A stretch of 64,000 bases of DNA from Balneola sp. (GTDB lineage: Bacteria > Bacteroidota > Rhodothermia > Balneolales > Balneolaceae), in NCBI GenBank assembly GCA_017643645.1, contig JAEPNB010000005.1, positions 124,001-188,000 of the forward strand. Direction: 5' to 3'. The notes below the pieces were generated by a model that worked only from the letters and a program-made list of their open reading frames with translations, did no database searches and was not told the origin of the DNA. Of this stretch, positions 35,525 to 44,543 are shown piece by piece (within the stretch, counting starts at the first letter, position 1; each line of letters begins with the position of its first letter). The translations under genes were made by a program, and so were the position numbers.

Positions 35525-35812
35525 TTATTGACCTTTTAAAACCCTTGAGAGATTGAGTTTATGAATTGGGATAAGGTAGCTGGAACGGAGTTCATCTTTA
35601 TGAATTCCCATCAGTCCCGTTCCGCGAAAATCTACTACACACACTTTTTCTTCGAGCTGAACTACTTCCCCGATTCCATAGTATTCGGGGCTTGGCCCGT
35701 AATATACAAGGTCACCCTTCTTCAGGTCGTTCTTTGCCCGTAAGTGATAGGGAAGTATCACCGGCAATAAATCTAAACGGTATGAAAGCCTTCGCTTTTT
35801 AGTAGATGACAT
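35525..35812 (-). CDS. Short basic protein with SH3-like beta core
   Basis: The 95-residue product has a basic N-terminus and then a segment (KKGDLVYYGPSPEYYGIGEV) resembling the KOW/SH3-like barrels of CarD-type or ribosomal proteins. No firm family. It follows tsaE on the same strand after an 18-nt gap, so it probably belongs to the comEA-porX-tsaE operon. Confidence 0.55.
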   Translation of the reverse strand: MSSTKKRRLSYRLDLLPVILPYHLRAKNDLKKGDLVYYGPSPEYYGIGEVVQLEEKVCVVDFRGTGLMGIHKDELRSSYLIPIHKLNLSRVLKGQ

Positions 35813-35830
35813 AATTAAATTTACGGCACT

Positions 35831-36250
35831 TTAGCTACGATCTGAAATTAAAATGCTTCTTTCGGAAGTTCCTTCATGTTTTATCTCTATTTGAATAGCA
35901 TTTTCAGGAATTATTTCTTTTATCTTTGAAGGCCACTCGATAACGGAAACGCCCTCTCCGTATAAATATTCCTCGATGCCTATTTCTAAAGCTTCCTGAA
36001 TTGTTTTCAGGCGATAGCAATCAAAATGAAAGATGGGTATTTCTCCATAGTATTCATTTATAAGAGTAAATGTTGGCGAGTTTACTTTTTCCTGATCTAT
36101 TCCAAATCCGGATGCAATACCTTTTACAAAATGTGTTTTTCCCGCTCCCAGGTCACCCTCCAGGCATACAACATCTCCGGCTTTCAGTTCTTCAGCGAAC
36201 TTTCTCCCAAATTCGATGGTCTCTTTTACCGAGCTACTTTTGAACTTCAT
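35831..36250 (-). CDS. tsaE: tRNA threonylcarbamoyladenosine biosynthesis ATPase TsaE
   Basis: The 139-residue product has the Walker A GDLGAGKTHFVKGI and the TsaE motifs SPTFTLINEY and HFDCYRL. It drives the TsaD/TsaB complex in t6A synthesis. It lies 1 nt downstream of porX. Confidence 0.95.
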   Translation of the reverse strand: MKFKSSSVKETIEFGRKFAEELKAGDVVCLEGDLGAGKTHFVKGIASGFGIDQEKVNSPTFTLINEYYGEIPIFHFDCYRLKTIQEALEIGIEEYLYGEGVSVIEWPSKIKEIIPENAIQIEIKHEGTSERSILISDRS

Positions 36251-36251
36251 T

Positions 36252-37793
36252 CTACTTTGGCTTCATCGTTGCGACCGGTAAGATCATTTCCTCCATTGAG
36301 GCTCCACCATGTTGAAAGGTATCCTTATAACGGTTCTGATATTTATTGTAATTAGTTGGATACACAAAAAAGTAATCTTCTTTAGCTATAATATAATTAT
36401 TTACCCCTGTTACAACCGGAAGTTTAAAATCAAGAGGATTATCCATAAAGAAAACCGCGCTTCTTTCGTCAGCTTTAAGATTTCTTCCATATTTATAGCG
36501 CAGGTTTTTAGCGGTGTCTTTATCTCCATATACTTTGGTATCTCTCAGTGCCCTAACCGAGCCATGATCTGTAGTTACAACAACCGTAACATCTTCCTCA
36601 GAAAGTGTTTTGAACATTTGCAGTAAATTTGAATGCAAAAACCATGCTTCTGTAATAGAACGAAAGGCCGACTCATCCGGTGCTAATTCTTTTATAACAG
36701 CCGAATCAGATCTTGAATGCACTAGGGTATCCACAAAGTTATAGACAAAAGCAGCAAACTTTGATTGCGTATAGTTTTGCATTTTGTCTGCTATTCTTTT
36801 TCCCTCATCAGCGTTTAAAACTTTTTCGTATTTGAAATTTACTTTTACTCCTGCTCGTTCCAGTTGTCGTTTAAGTAATTCTTCTTCATGCCGGTTTAAA
36901 GAAGTCTCATCCTGCCCTTGTTGCCATAGTTCAGGGTACAATCGTTCAATATCAGATGGATATAAACCTGCAAAAATAGCATTTCTTGAATAAGGAGTTG
37001 CTGTAGGTAAGATCGAGTAATAAAAATCTGTCTCTATATTGTAGTAATTAGAAAGCACAGCTTCAAAAGTAAGCCACTGATCATATCTCATACAATCGAT
37101 GATGAAAAACATTGTTTTTTTACCCTTTTCTAAATGGGGCTGAACATATTTTTCAATTATATTCGGTGAAAGTATTGGTGCACCACTTTCCTGAGATAAC
37201 CAACTTTGATATTCATTTTCAATGAACTTTCCGAACTCCTTATTTGCTTCATGAATCTGGTCTTCCAAAACCTGAACCAGATTTTCATCTCCGGTTTCAA
37301 GATCAATTTTCCATTTAGAAAGCTCTTTAAAAATTTCAATCCATTCTTTCCAGCCTGTTTTAGGATGTATTCGGGATGAGATTTCCCCGAACTGTTTTAA
37401 ATAACTCTGTGCAGATTTCTCGTTCTGCAATCTGGAACGTTCCAGAATTCTCTTGGTTGTTAAAAGTATTTGGTTAGGGTTTACCGGCTTGATGAGATAA
37501 TCAGATATTTTTCCACCTATCGCATCTTCCATAATAGATTCTTCTTCACTTTTTGTGATCATAACAACAGGAAGTTGTGGATTCAGGCCCTTAATCTGTT
37601 CAAGTGTCTCAATCCCATCCATTCCGGGCATTTGCTCATCTAAAAAAACTATATCGAAGACCCTCTCTTTTATCATTGTTACAGCATCTTCTCCATTTGT
37701 AACAGGTTCAATAGTAAACCCTTTCTTTTCTAAAAAAATGATGTGTGAACGAAGTTGATCAATCTGATCGTCTACCCATAAAATATCCGGCAT
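36252..37793 (-). CDS. porX: PorX-type response regulator with PglZ domain
   Basis: The 513-residue product has an N-terminal receiver domain (about 1-120) with phospho-acceptor D52 in [10 protein letters not shown], a helical linker, and a C-terminal alkaline-phosphatase-superfamily PglZ domain from about residue 215 ([24 protein letters not shown]). This is the layout of PorX, which controls the type IX secretion system together with the kinase PorY. No porY is in the window, but a protein with a type IX sorting domain lies at 46437-50042. It is co-oriented with the comEA-like and tsaE genes. Confidence 0.92.
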   Translation of the reverse strand: MPDILWVDDQIDQLRSHIIFLEKKGFTIEPVTNGEDAVTMIKERVFDIVFLDEQMPGMDGIETLEQIKGLNPQLPVVMITKSEEESIMEDAIGGKISDYLIKPVNPNQILLTTKRILERSRLQNEKSAQSYLKQFGEISSRIHPKTGWKEWIEIFKELSKWKIDLETGDENLVQVLEDQIHEANKEFGKFIENEYQSWLSQESGAPILSPNIIEKYVQPHLEKGKKTMFFIIDCMRYDQWLTFEAVLSNYYNIETDFYYSILPTATPYSRNAIFAGLYPSDIERLYPELWQQGQDETSLNRHEEELLKRQLERAGVKVNFKYEKVLNADEGKRIADKMQNYTQSKFAAFVYNFVDTLVHSRSDSAVIKELAPDESAFRSITEAWFLHSNLLQMFKTLSEEDVTVVVTTDHGSVRALRDTKVYGDKDTAKNLRYKYGRNLKADERSAVFFMDNPLDFKLPVVTGVNNYIIAKEDYFFVYPTNYNKYQNRYKDTFQHGGASMEEMILPVATMKPK

Positions 37794-37809
37794 ATAATTC
37801 CTTTATAAT

Positions 37810-38283
37810 TCACTTTAGTGTTATAAACGCTTTGATGTCTTGTAATCGTTTCTCACCAATTCCTTTAACATTTAAGAGTTCTTCTATTTCTTTAAATTCG
37901 CCGTTTTCTAACCGGTAATCAATAATTCGTTGTGCATATGTTGCTCCTATTCCCTTCAACTTTTGCAACTCTTCAATTCCAGCAGTGTTAATGTTGATTT
38001 CTAACTCGCTTAAGGTCGTATTTGTTTCGTTTGTTTTAACTATCCCAACAAGATTTCGATCCTCGGTTTTATTTCTTTTTTCAATTGCAGCACTTTTTTC
38101 TTCAAATTCTTTTATGATGGCTTCATAATTTTCTGAGCTTTTTGAATATTGCTCCGTAATAAATACCGACAGTACGGTCATTATTAAAACAAGTATTAAC
38201 AGACCTGAAATGACTGTTCGTTCTTTTCGTGTGATCTGAAGTCTTTCGACCCAAAAAAAGAAATCTCTTTTAAACTTTTTCAT
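37810..38283 (-). CDS. ComEA-like helix-hairpin-helix protein
   Basis: The 157-residue product has one N-terminal membrane segment (about residues 23-43), a charged spacer, and a C-terminal double helix-hairpin-helix domain with [19 protein letters not shown] and [15 protein letters not shown]. This is the ComEA DNA-receptor plan, in the inner membrane facing the periplasm. It pairs functionally with the ComEC at 20760, though they are unlinked. porX starts 16 nt downstream. Confidence 0.88.
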   Translation of the reverse strand: MKKFKRDFFFWVERLQITRKERTVISGLLILVLIMTVLSVFITEQYSKSSENYEAIIKEFEEKSAAIEKRNKTEDRNLVGIVKTNETNTTLSELEININTAGIEELQKLKGIGATYAQRIIDYRLENGEFKEIEELLNVKGIGEKRLQDIKAFITLK

Positions 38284-38373
38284 AACACAAATAATTTGGT
38301 TCTAATAAGGGAACAAAATATCAGCAAGTCAACTTGTATTCGATCCTGTTAAGTGAGATGTTTACTTTCTATT

Positions 38374-39162
38374 ATGGCAAACGTGGAAACATATATTTAT
38401 AAAGACCGACCAATCAGTTATGAAATTATCGGCAAAGGTAAACCTCTTGTAATTTTACATGGTTGGGGGAGTAGCCGACGCGTGATGTTGCCTGTTGCTA
38501 AATCTTTAGCCCACATCAGAACTTCCTACGTTTTAGACCTTCCGGGATTCGGAGATTCTCCTGAACCGAGTGTTTCATGGAGTATTGATGATTATGCTGA
38601 TGCTGTTGAGTCTTTTATAGTTGATAAATTTGATGGTCCGGTTGATTTGCTTGTTCATTCTTTTGGCGGAAGAATTACTCTGAAGCTTTGTGCCGGAAAA
38701 TTTGGTCGTGAGCGTATCGAAAAAGTCCTTATTACCGGTGGTGCCGGCATGAAACCAAAGCGTTCATTGAAATTTTATTTCAAAAAGTATCTAGCCAAAT
38801 TATTAAAACTCCCATTCAGCATTCTTCCTCAATCTTACAGAGAACCAGCGCTTTCAAAATTACGGCAGACATCCTTATGGAAAAGTTTGGGCTCAGGTGA
38901 ATACAACCAACTTTCCGGGGTGATGAGGGAAACATTTGTGAAATCAGTTACTGAATATCTGGAAAAATGTTTACCCATCATTACTCATGATATACTTTTG
39001 ATTTGGGGACGAAATGATGATGCAACCCCCGTTTATCAGGGAGAAAGAATTGAGCGAGGAATTAAGAATTCAGCCTTGGTAATTATTGAAGATGCCGGTC
39101 ACTATGCTTTTCTGGATAAACCCAAGCAATTTGCTTCAATTGCGGAAGCTTATTTCAGTTAG
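38374..39162 (+). CDS. Alpha/beta hydrolase
   Basis: The ATG at 38374 is preferred over an in-frame GTG 21 nt upstream because the family core begins at MANVETYIYKDRPISYEI. The product of about 262 residues has VILHGWGSS, the nucleophile elbow VHSFGGR with Ser, WGRNDDATP and a C-terminal DAGHYAFLDKP with catalytic His. Substrate is unknown. Confidence 0.85.
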   Translation: MANVETYIYKDRPISYEIIGKGKPLVILHGWGSSRRVMLPVAKSLAHIRTSYVLDLPGFGDSPEPSVSWSIDDYADAVESFIVDKFDGPVDLLVHSFGGRITLKLCAGKFGRERIEKVLITGGAGMKPKRSLKFYFKKYLAKLLKLPFSILPQSYREPALSKLRQTSLWKSLGSGEYNQLSGVMRETFVKSVTEYLEKCLPIITHDILLIWGRNDDATPVYQGERIERGIKNSALVIIEDAGHYAFLDKPKQFASIAEAYFS

Positions 39163-39306
39163 GAAACAGAGCGTTCAATCTAAACAGTCAAAAAGCTCGT
39201 ATTTATACTGTGAATGAAAAAACTTACAATTAATGTTAAAATTTCTTAATATTAGTCGATAATAAATTAGGCTTCAAAGGTTCAGGATATTAATAAAGGC
39301 TCCCCG

Positions 39307-39669
39307 ATGAAAAAAGTAATTCTTATAGAAGACGACCATTTACTGACTATTGTACAAACAAAAATGCTACAAGCGCTTGGTTATGATGTTATTGAAACTT
39401 CAGAAAGCGGAGAAGAGGGTTTAAAAAAAATACAATCGTTAAATCCTGATTTTGTAGTAAGTGACCAAAACTTGTCGGGCAGAATGAAAGGTTTAGATGT
39501 TGTAGAAGCTCTTCGAAAAGAGAACAATGAGATTCCTGTTCTGATCTTGTCCGGAGACACAACCTATGAACACCTGAAATCCGCTTCTGATATTAATAAT
39601 GTTCAGCCCTTATCTAAACCGGTTAGAGTGGATGATCTAAAGAAGACTCTACAGCTTTTCGAATACTAA
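39307..39669 (+). CDS. Single-domain CheY-like response regulator
   Basis: The 120-residue product is only a receiver domain. The acidic pocket is EDD (9-10), the phospho-acceptor is D53 in VVSDQNLSG, the Thr/Ser switch is LSGDTT, and the Lys is K104 in LSKPV. No kinase or output gene is adjacent, so its partner is unknown. Confidence 0.9.
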   Translation: MKKVILIEDDHLLTIVQTKMLQALGYDVIETSESGEEGLKKIQSLNPDFVVSDQNLSGRMKGLDVVEALRKENNEIPVLILSGDTTYEHLKSASDINNVQPLSKPVRVDDLKKTLQLFEY

Positions 39670-39679
39670 ACGGCCTCTC

Positions 39680-40603
39680 CTAAGAATTACTAAGTTTACT
39701 TCTTCTTTTCCAGGTAAGACCTATTCCAACCAGAATAACCAGCATTGCAACAATTGAAAGAGGCAACGGAAGCTCCTGAAACAAAAAGTATGCTATTATT
39801 GATGCTAAAATCGGCTCCGCAAGTATCAACGTGGAAAGCAATGTAGCTGAAACGTATTTTACTGCATAGTTCAACGATCCGTGACCAAATATCTGAGGAC
39901 CTACCGCTAAAGCAAGCCCGATCAAGAACAGCCTGCCATCTATTTTAGTCGGTACACCTTCAGTTACCACCAAAAAAACCATACATGTAATTGCAGCGTA
40001 AGCATAAACCGGGAATACGTAACCAATCCAGGTTCGTTTTTGTCTGATTCTTCTTCCAATCAAAAAGTACAATGCAAATATCACCGCCGCTGTTACTGCT
40101 AATGTATTTCCTAAACCAGCTTGAGGAAAAGAGTTTGAAGCATCTAAATCAAAATAACCAAGCAACAAGGTGCCTATAAAAGATATAATAACACCTGCCC
40201 AGACTATGGGACGAAAAGTGGTTTTCATTAATGTACGCTCAGCAATAATCAGAATAATAGGATGGATACATACTAAAACTGAAGCTGAAGAAACTGATGT
40301 GTAGTAAATGGAATTGATCCAGGCAATAAAATGCAAACCCAGAGCTAAACCTGCAATGGCAACTAAAATATGTTCTTTACGTGACTCTACAGGTCTGACT
40401 TCTTTTTTCAGCTTGTACGAAATGTAGATAGGAGCCAAAATTACTACTGCTAAAACTGTTCTAATTGTTGCTAACAATACTCCAGAGTAGTCAGCTGCAT
40501 ACCGAACCAGTATTGGAGCTAAACTAAATGCTGTCAGGCCAACAAAGAGCGCTCCATATACTTTTAGTGGAGAATAAGCCTCTTCTGAACCAGCCGATGT
40601 CAT
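39680..40603 (-). CDS. EamA-family (DMT) transporter
   Basis: The 307-residue product has about ten hydrophobic segments and two EamA halves, typical of drug/metabolite exporters. Substrate is unknown. It overlaps the next gene upstream on the same strand by 4 bp. Confidence 0.88.
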   Translation of the reverse strand: MTSAGSEEAYSPLKVYGALFVGLTAFSLAPILVRYAADYSGVLLATIRTVLAVVILAPIYISYKLKKEVRPVESRKEHILVAIAGLALGLHFIAWINSIYYTSVSSASVLVCIHPIILIIAERTLMKTTFRPIVWAGVIISFIGTLLLGYFDLDASNSFPQAGLGNTLAVTAAVIFALYFLIGRRIRQKRTWIGYVFPVYAYAAITCMVFLVVTEGVPTKIDGRLFLIGLALAVGPQIFGHGSLNYAVKYVSATLLSTLILAEPILASIIAYFLFQELPLPLSIVAMLVILVGIGLTWKRRSKLSNS

Positions 40604-41007
40604 CTTATGCGATCAATAGATTTGACCAATTCAAGATCTTTTTTAATGGAGCGGTTAGCTAAACCTAGAAAGAACAAACCCAATACAGCTAAACCGGTTC
40701 CAATAGCTTCATCCCATAAATAGGTCCCTATCCCTCCTAAAGAAAAAAGAACGCCGACAGCAAAACCGATACCGGAAAGCTGAAACAGCATCGCTATTTT
40801 TACCCATTTGATCTGACTCTTTCTGTCGGAATATTTAAATATAGAAATTATGGATAAAATCATTGCCAAAGCCAGACCTATTGCCAGTCCATAGCCGATC
40901 CACATTTGTGGATCTTGCATTGCTTTATCATAAACAGGGGTAAAGTATACTAAGAAACTTGAAATTGCTGATAAGACTAAAAATAATGTTTGAGGGCGTT
41001 GTATCAC
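40600..41007 (-). CDS. DUF4293-like membrane protein
   Basis: The 135-residue product has four membrane segments, begins MIQRPQTLFLVLSA and ends NRSIKKDLELVKSIDRIR, both typical of DUF4293 in Bacteroidota. Function is unknown. Its stop overlaps the EamA transporter start by 4 bp. Confidence 0.78.
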   Translation of the reverse strand: MIQRPQTLFLVLSAISSFLVYFTPVYDKAMQDPQMWIGYGLAIGLALAMILSIISIFKYSDRKSQIKWVKIAMLFQLSGIGFAVGVLFSLGGIGTYLWDEAIGTGLAVLGLFFLGLANRSIKKDLELVKSIDRIR

Positions 41008-41080
41008 TGGAATATTATTTACTCAATAAAATTGAAATATAATTCGAATATTGAATTCTTGATAAAGTAGAAAACCTGTC

Positions 41081-41120
41081 AAAAAAATTAAAGTACACCA
41101 AATGTTTATTGGTGCACTTT
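41081..41120 (-). terminator. Intrinsic terminator after the serine palmitoyltransferase-like gene
   Basis: On the minus strand AAAGTGCACCAA pairs with TTGGTGTACTTT around a 7-nt loop, followed by a T-rich tail (TTTAATTTTTTTG). It starts 9 nt after the gene's stop. Confidence 0.7.
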
Positions 41121-41128
41121 GGAAAATT

Positions 41129-42355
41129 TTAGCTTGCTATTTCAGCCGAAGCAGCAAAAACATAATCTTTAATTGCTTCGAAAGCTTCTAACGTTTTTTC
41201 AATATGTTCATCATTATGAGCCGCCGTTGGAATCAATCGTATCAATACCGTTCCTCTTGGCACCACCGGATAAGCCACTCCACTTACAAACACTCCGTGT
41301 TCCTCTCTGAGCTTGCGCATTATATCCTGGCAAAGATCAGTGCTTCCCTGAGTAAGAACCGGGGTTACAGGGCTTTCTGAAGGCAGCACTGTGTAACCGA
41401 TTTTTTGAAGCCCTTCACGTAGCTTAATTGTATTTTCCCAAAGCTTTTCTCTCCACTGAGGGTTTTGACGTATCATTTTTAAACGCTCTCTGGCGGTAAC
41501 CACGATAGGCATTGGAAGTGACTTTGCAAAAACCTGACTTCTTACATTTGCTTTCAAAAACTCAATTACCCGGGGTTCGGAAGACACAAAAGCTCCTATT
41601 AATGCAACTGCTTTTGCAAAAGTACCAAAATAGATATCTATTCCATCCTGACACCCAAGTTGTGTTCCTGTTCCGGAACCATCGTTTCCAAGTGTTCCAA
41701 ATCCGTGAGCATCATCCACAAGTAACCTAAAAGGAACTTCTTTTTTAAGCTCTATGATCTCATTCAGAATTCCGAGATCTCCGGTCATTCCGAAAACACC
41801 TTCAGTTACAACAAGAATTGAGGAGTTATCTTTCTTCTTTGACGCCGCTCTGTACAATTGCTTCTTAAAGCTCTCAATATCATTGTGCTTAAAAACGGAT
41901 TTATCTGCCATGGAAAGTTGCTTTCCGTCAACAATACAAGCATGGCTTAACTCATCATAGATCAGAAAGTCATTACGATCTGTAAGTGCGTGAATAACAC
42001 TCATAATTCCCTGATAGCCAAAATTCAGTAGCTGAGCGGCAGGTTTATGTGAAAAATCAGCAAGTTCCTGCTCCAGTAACTCGTGTTCTGTAGAATTTCC
42101 GGTCATTAAACGAGCACCCATTGGTGAACTCAGCGAATACTTAGCAGTTGCTTCAGTATCAATTTTCTTAATCTCAGGATTGCTTCCGATTCCCAAATAA
42201 TCGTTTATACTCCAAACGGTCATGTCTTTGCCATGGAACTGCATTTCAGGCCCAAGGGGACCTTCTAATTTCGGGAATGTATAATATCCGTAGCCTTCTG
42301 ATGTAAATGGTCCTAAAGGACTAGGTCTGCCCTCAAGCTTGTCAAATAAATCCAT
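41129..42355 (-). CDS. Alpha-oxoamine synthase, probably serine palmitoyltransferase
   Basis: The 408-residue PLP enzyme has VWSINDYLG, PMGARLMTGN, LVDDAHGFGTLG and the PLP lysine in FGTFAKAVA. The N-terminal PFTSEGYGYYTFPKLEGP and the TVWSIN element match the Bacteroidota serine palmitoyltransferase group better than glycine C-acetyltransferase or 8-amino-7-oxononanoate synthase, as far as I can judge. It would condense serine with palmitoyl-CoA for sphingolipids. Confidence 0.7.
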   Translation of the reverse strand: MDLFDKLEGRPSPLGPFTSEGYGYYTFPKLEGPLGPEMQFHGKDMTVWSINDYLGIGSNPEIKKIDTEATAKYSLSSPMGARLMTGNSTEHELLEQELADFSHKPAAQLLNFGYQGIMSVIHALTDRNDFLIYDELSHACIVDGKQLSMADKSVFKHNDIESFKKQLYRAASKKKDNSSILVVTEGVFGMTGDLGILNEIIELKKEVPFRLLVDDAHGFGTLGNDGSGTGTQLGCQDGIDIYFGTFAKAVALIGAFVSSEPRVIEFLKANVRSQVFAKSLPMPIVVTARERLKMIRQNPQWREKLWENTIKLREGLQKIGYTVLPSESPVTPVLTQGSTDLCQDIMRKLREEHGVFVSGVAYPVVPRGTVLIRLIPTAAHNDEHIEKTLEAFEAIKDYVFAASAEIAS

Positions 42356-42532
42356 AAAAATGTTTAAGTAGCGATAAAGTTAGTTCAATCTTTTTTGAAC
42401 GCATTTCTTAATGTAAAAAACGGAAAAAAGGTACGGAAAATAGTACCTAACTCAAAGAATTGTACCCCTTTCGTTCATTATAATACCTTAAAGTTAAGGC
42501 TTCTCTGAGTTTAGGTGAATATTCATTAAAAA

Positions 42533-43906
42533 TTAATCTAAGTCCGGTTGAAGTATGAATAAACCATCTGAAATATCACTCACTATAACTAAACCATTTT
42601 CAAAGTAAGGGTAATTACTCCATGTACCATTAAATGAGTTTTCATCAGTATTTGGTTGAGTATCAAAGAAGGCCGATAACGTTAGATCAGCAGACGAAGC
42701 GTCATTAATTTTAAGAATTCTTAAACCCGCATTATAATTTGTTGCAAATATATGATCCCCTTTTAAATATAAATTATGATCAATCGAAAAAGTGTTGTGC
42801 GTATAGAAATCTACAAATTGAGGATTGTCTAAATCAGTTATATCAAAAATGTAGGTTTTTGTATTGCGCCCTAAATTCGTTTCGTCGAGCTCATCGTTCA
42901 TAAAAAAGTATTTTTGATCTTCTGTAACCCATCCCTGATGCGCATAATACATATTTGGTTGAGTGGCGAAAGAAATTGTCTGCAAGGAATCTTTATCTGT
43001 AACGTCAGCAATTACGAGAGATCTTTCTGCTGCACTAAAACAGATCTCTCTTCCTGAATAATCAGAATCGGGTCCATCATAAATGACACATTGTGCATCA
43101 TGAATATATGCTGAATTTGTTCTTCTGCGCGGTGGCTCCTGATCATCATAGCAACCCGCAAATTTCGGGTTTTTCGGATCATTTATATCCAAAATATGCA
43201 ACCCTCCTGATGAACAGGTATCTGCATTTGTAGCCCCAACTGCATAAGCAAAACCCGTTTCTTCATTTATCACAACATTATGAGAGTTTGCCAGACCGGA
43301 GTACAATGCATCTTCATTAAACTCCAGAAAAGTGCCGTTATAGGATCTTAGCTTACTCAGATCAAATACCTGAATGCCATGAGACTGAGCATCACTTCCT
43401 ATAAACAGATGGTCATTGAATACTTTATGATCTCTCCAGCTTGAACCCTCAGTCAATGACTTTGAATATTCCGTGTCTCCGATTCCAACTTTACAAGCTT
43501 CATAGTTCGGGTCTGTCAATGTTTTATATTTTGCAGAAATATCACTTTCAAATAACCTTCCAACCACAATGGGTTCTGCAGGATCCGTAATGTCTACAAA
43601 AGAAACCGCATTTGTTAAACCAACCAATGCATAATTTTTTCCGGTTTGGGTATCCGTCCAGCCCCATATATCATTCAACCTCACATTTGGAGTATCGTCA
43701 CTATCCAATCCTTCAAGTTCCTGTGGAGTTACTACTGACAACAGATCTATGTTATCACAAGGATATTTCCCATCGGCTAACCCATCAACACAAGCAAATG
43801 TTGGTTCAAAGGGAGGATCAACTATTTCTTCTCCGGGTTCTGTTGAGTTGGTTTTACATCCAAAAAAAGTGATCAGCAGTAACGATAGTATTAGTTTGTA
43901 TTTCAT
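42533..43906 (-). CDS. Choice-of-anchor B family lipoprotein
   Basis: The 457-residue product has a lipobox (TFFGC) and a beta-propeller-like body built of LVIVP-type repeats (VSFVDITDPAEPIVVG, LHILDINDPKNPKFAG, TYIFDITDLDNPQFVD). These match the choice-of-anchor B family. The cysteines in CVDGLADGKYPCDN and elsewhere suggest disulfides in the periplasm or on the cell surface. The function is unknown. Confidence 0.85.
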   Translation of the reverse strand: MKYKLILSLLLITFFGCKTNSTEPGEEIVDPPFEPTFACVDGLADGKYPCDNIDLLSVVTPQELEGLDSDDTPNVRLNDIWGWTDTQTGKNYALVGLTNAVSFVDITDPAEPIVVGRLFESDISAKYKTLTDPNYEACKVGIGDTEYSKSLTEGSSWRDHKVFNDHLFIGSDAQSHGIQVFDLSKLRSYNGTFLEFNEDALYSGLANSHNVVINEETGFAYAVGATNADTCSSGGLHILDINDPKNPKFAGCYDDQEPPRRRTNSAYIHDAQCVIYDGPDSDYSGREICFSAAERSLVIADVTDKDSLQTISFATQPNMYYAHQGWVTEDQKYFFMNDELDETNLGRNTKTYIFDITDLDNPQFVDFYTHNTFSIDHNLYLKGDHIFATNYNAGLRILKINDASSADLTLSAFFDTQPNTDENSFNGTWSNYPYFENGLVIVSDISDGLFILQPDLD

Positions 43907-44016
43907 AAATTCGGTTGTTTGCAGAAAATGATATCTAATTTAACATGAATTCATTTATCTAACTACTCAAATTCGATTATATTGGAACGAATACAATTAG
44001 AAATCATTAGTATAAT

Positions 44017-44541
44017 ATGTTCCTGTTACTAAAATATATTGCCAAATTACTTAAAGCCCTGTCTTCAGAAGCTTCTCCTAATCAACTGGCAGGTGGATTT
44101 GTTTTGGGGATGATCATAGGAATGACGCCGGTTGCATCCATCCATAATTTACTGATAGTCGTTTTAGTTATTGCTCTGAAAGTTAATCTGGGTATGGTAA
44201 TTCTGGCATTTCTGATCTTCAGTGGAATCGCTTATTTGGCTGACCCTCTGTTTCATAGCTTTGGAATCTGGATGCTTGAAAATGAGAGTTGGCAGGAAAC
44301 CTGGACTTCAATGTATAACAATGAGCTTTGGGCTATCACCAAGTTTTATAATACGGTTGTGATCGGAAGCTTTATCAGCGCCTTGGTTTTATGTATCCCT
44401 ATGTTTCCGCTAACGAAAGTTGGAGTTGTTCAATACAGGAAACATATCCACGAAAAAGTCATGAAAACTAAGTTTGCAAAAGCTTTGAAAGGGACAAAAC
44501 TTTATTCAGTATATCAAACTGTTGCAAGGGTAAGAGGATAA
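44017..44541 (+). CDS. TIGR03546-like membrane protein
   Basis: The 174-residue product has several membrane segments and the GFVLGMIIGMTP element of the DUF2062/TIGR03546 group. Its partner TIGR03545-like gene starts 2 nt after its stop. The two families are found as neighbours in unrelated bacteria, which suggests a common complex. The function is unknown. Confidence 0.8.
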   Translation: MFLLLKYIAKLLKALSSEASPNQLAGGFVLGMIIGMTPVASIHNLLIVVLVIALKVNLGMVILAFLIFSGIAYLADPLFHSFGIWMLENESWQETWTSMYNNELWAITKFYNTVVIGSFISALVLCIPMFPLTKVGVVQYRKHIHEKVMKTKFAKALKGTKLYSVYQTVARVRG

Positions 44542-44543
44542 TT

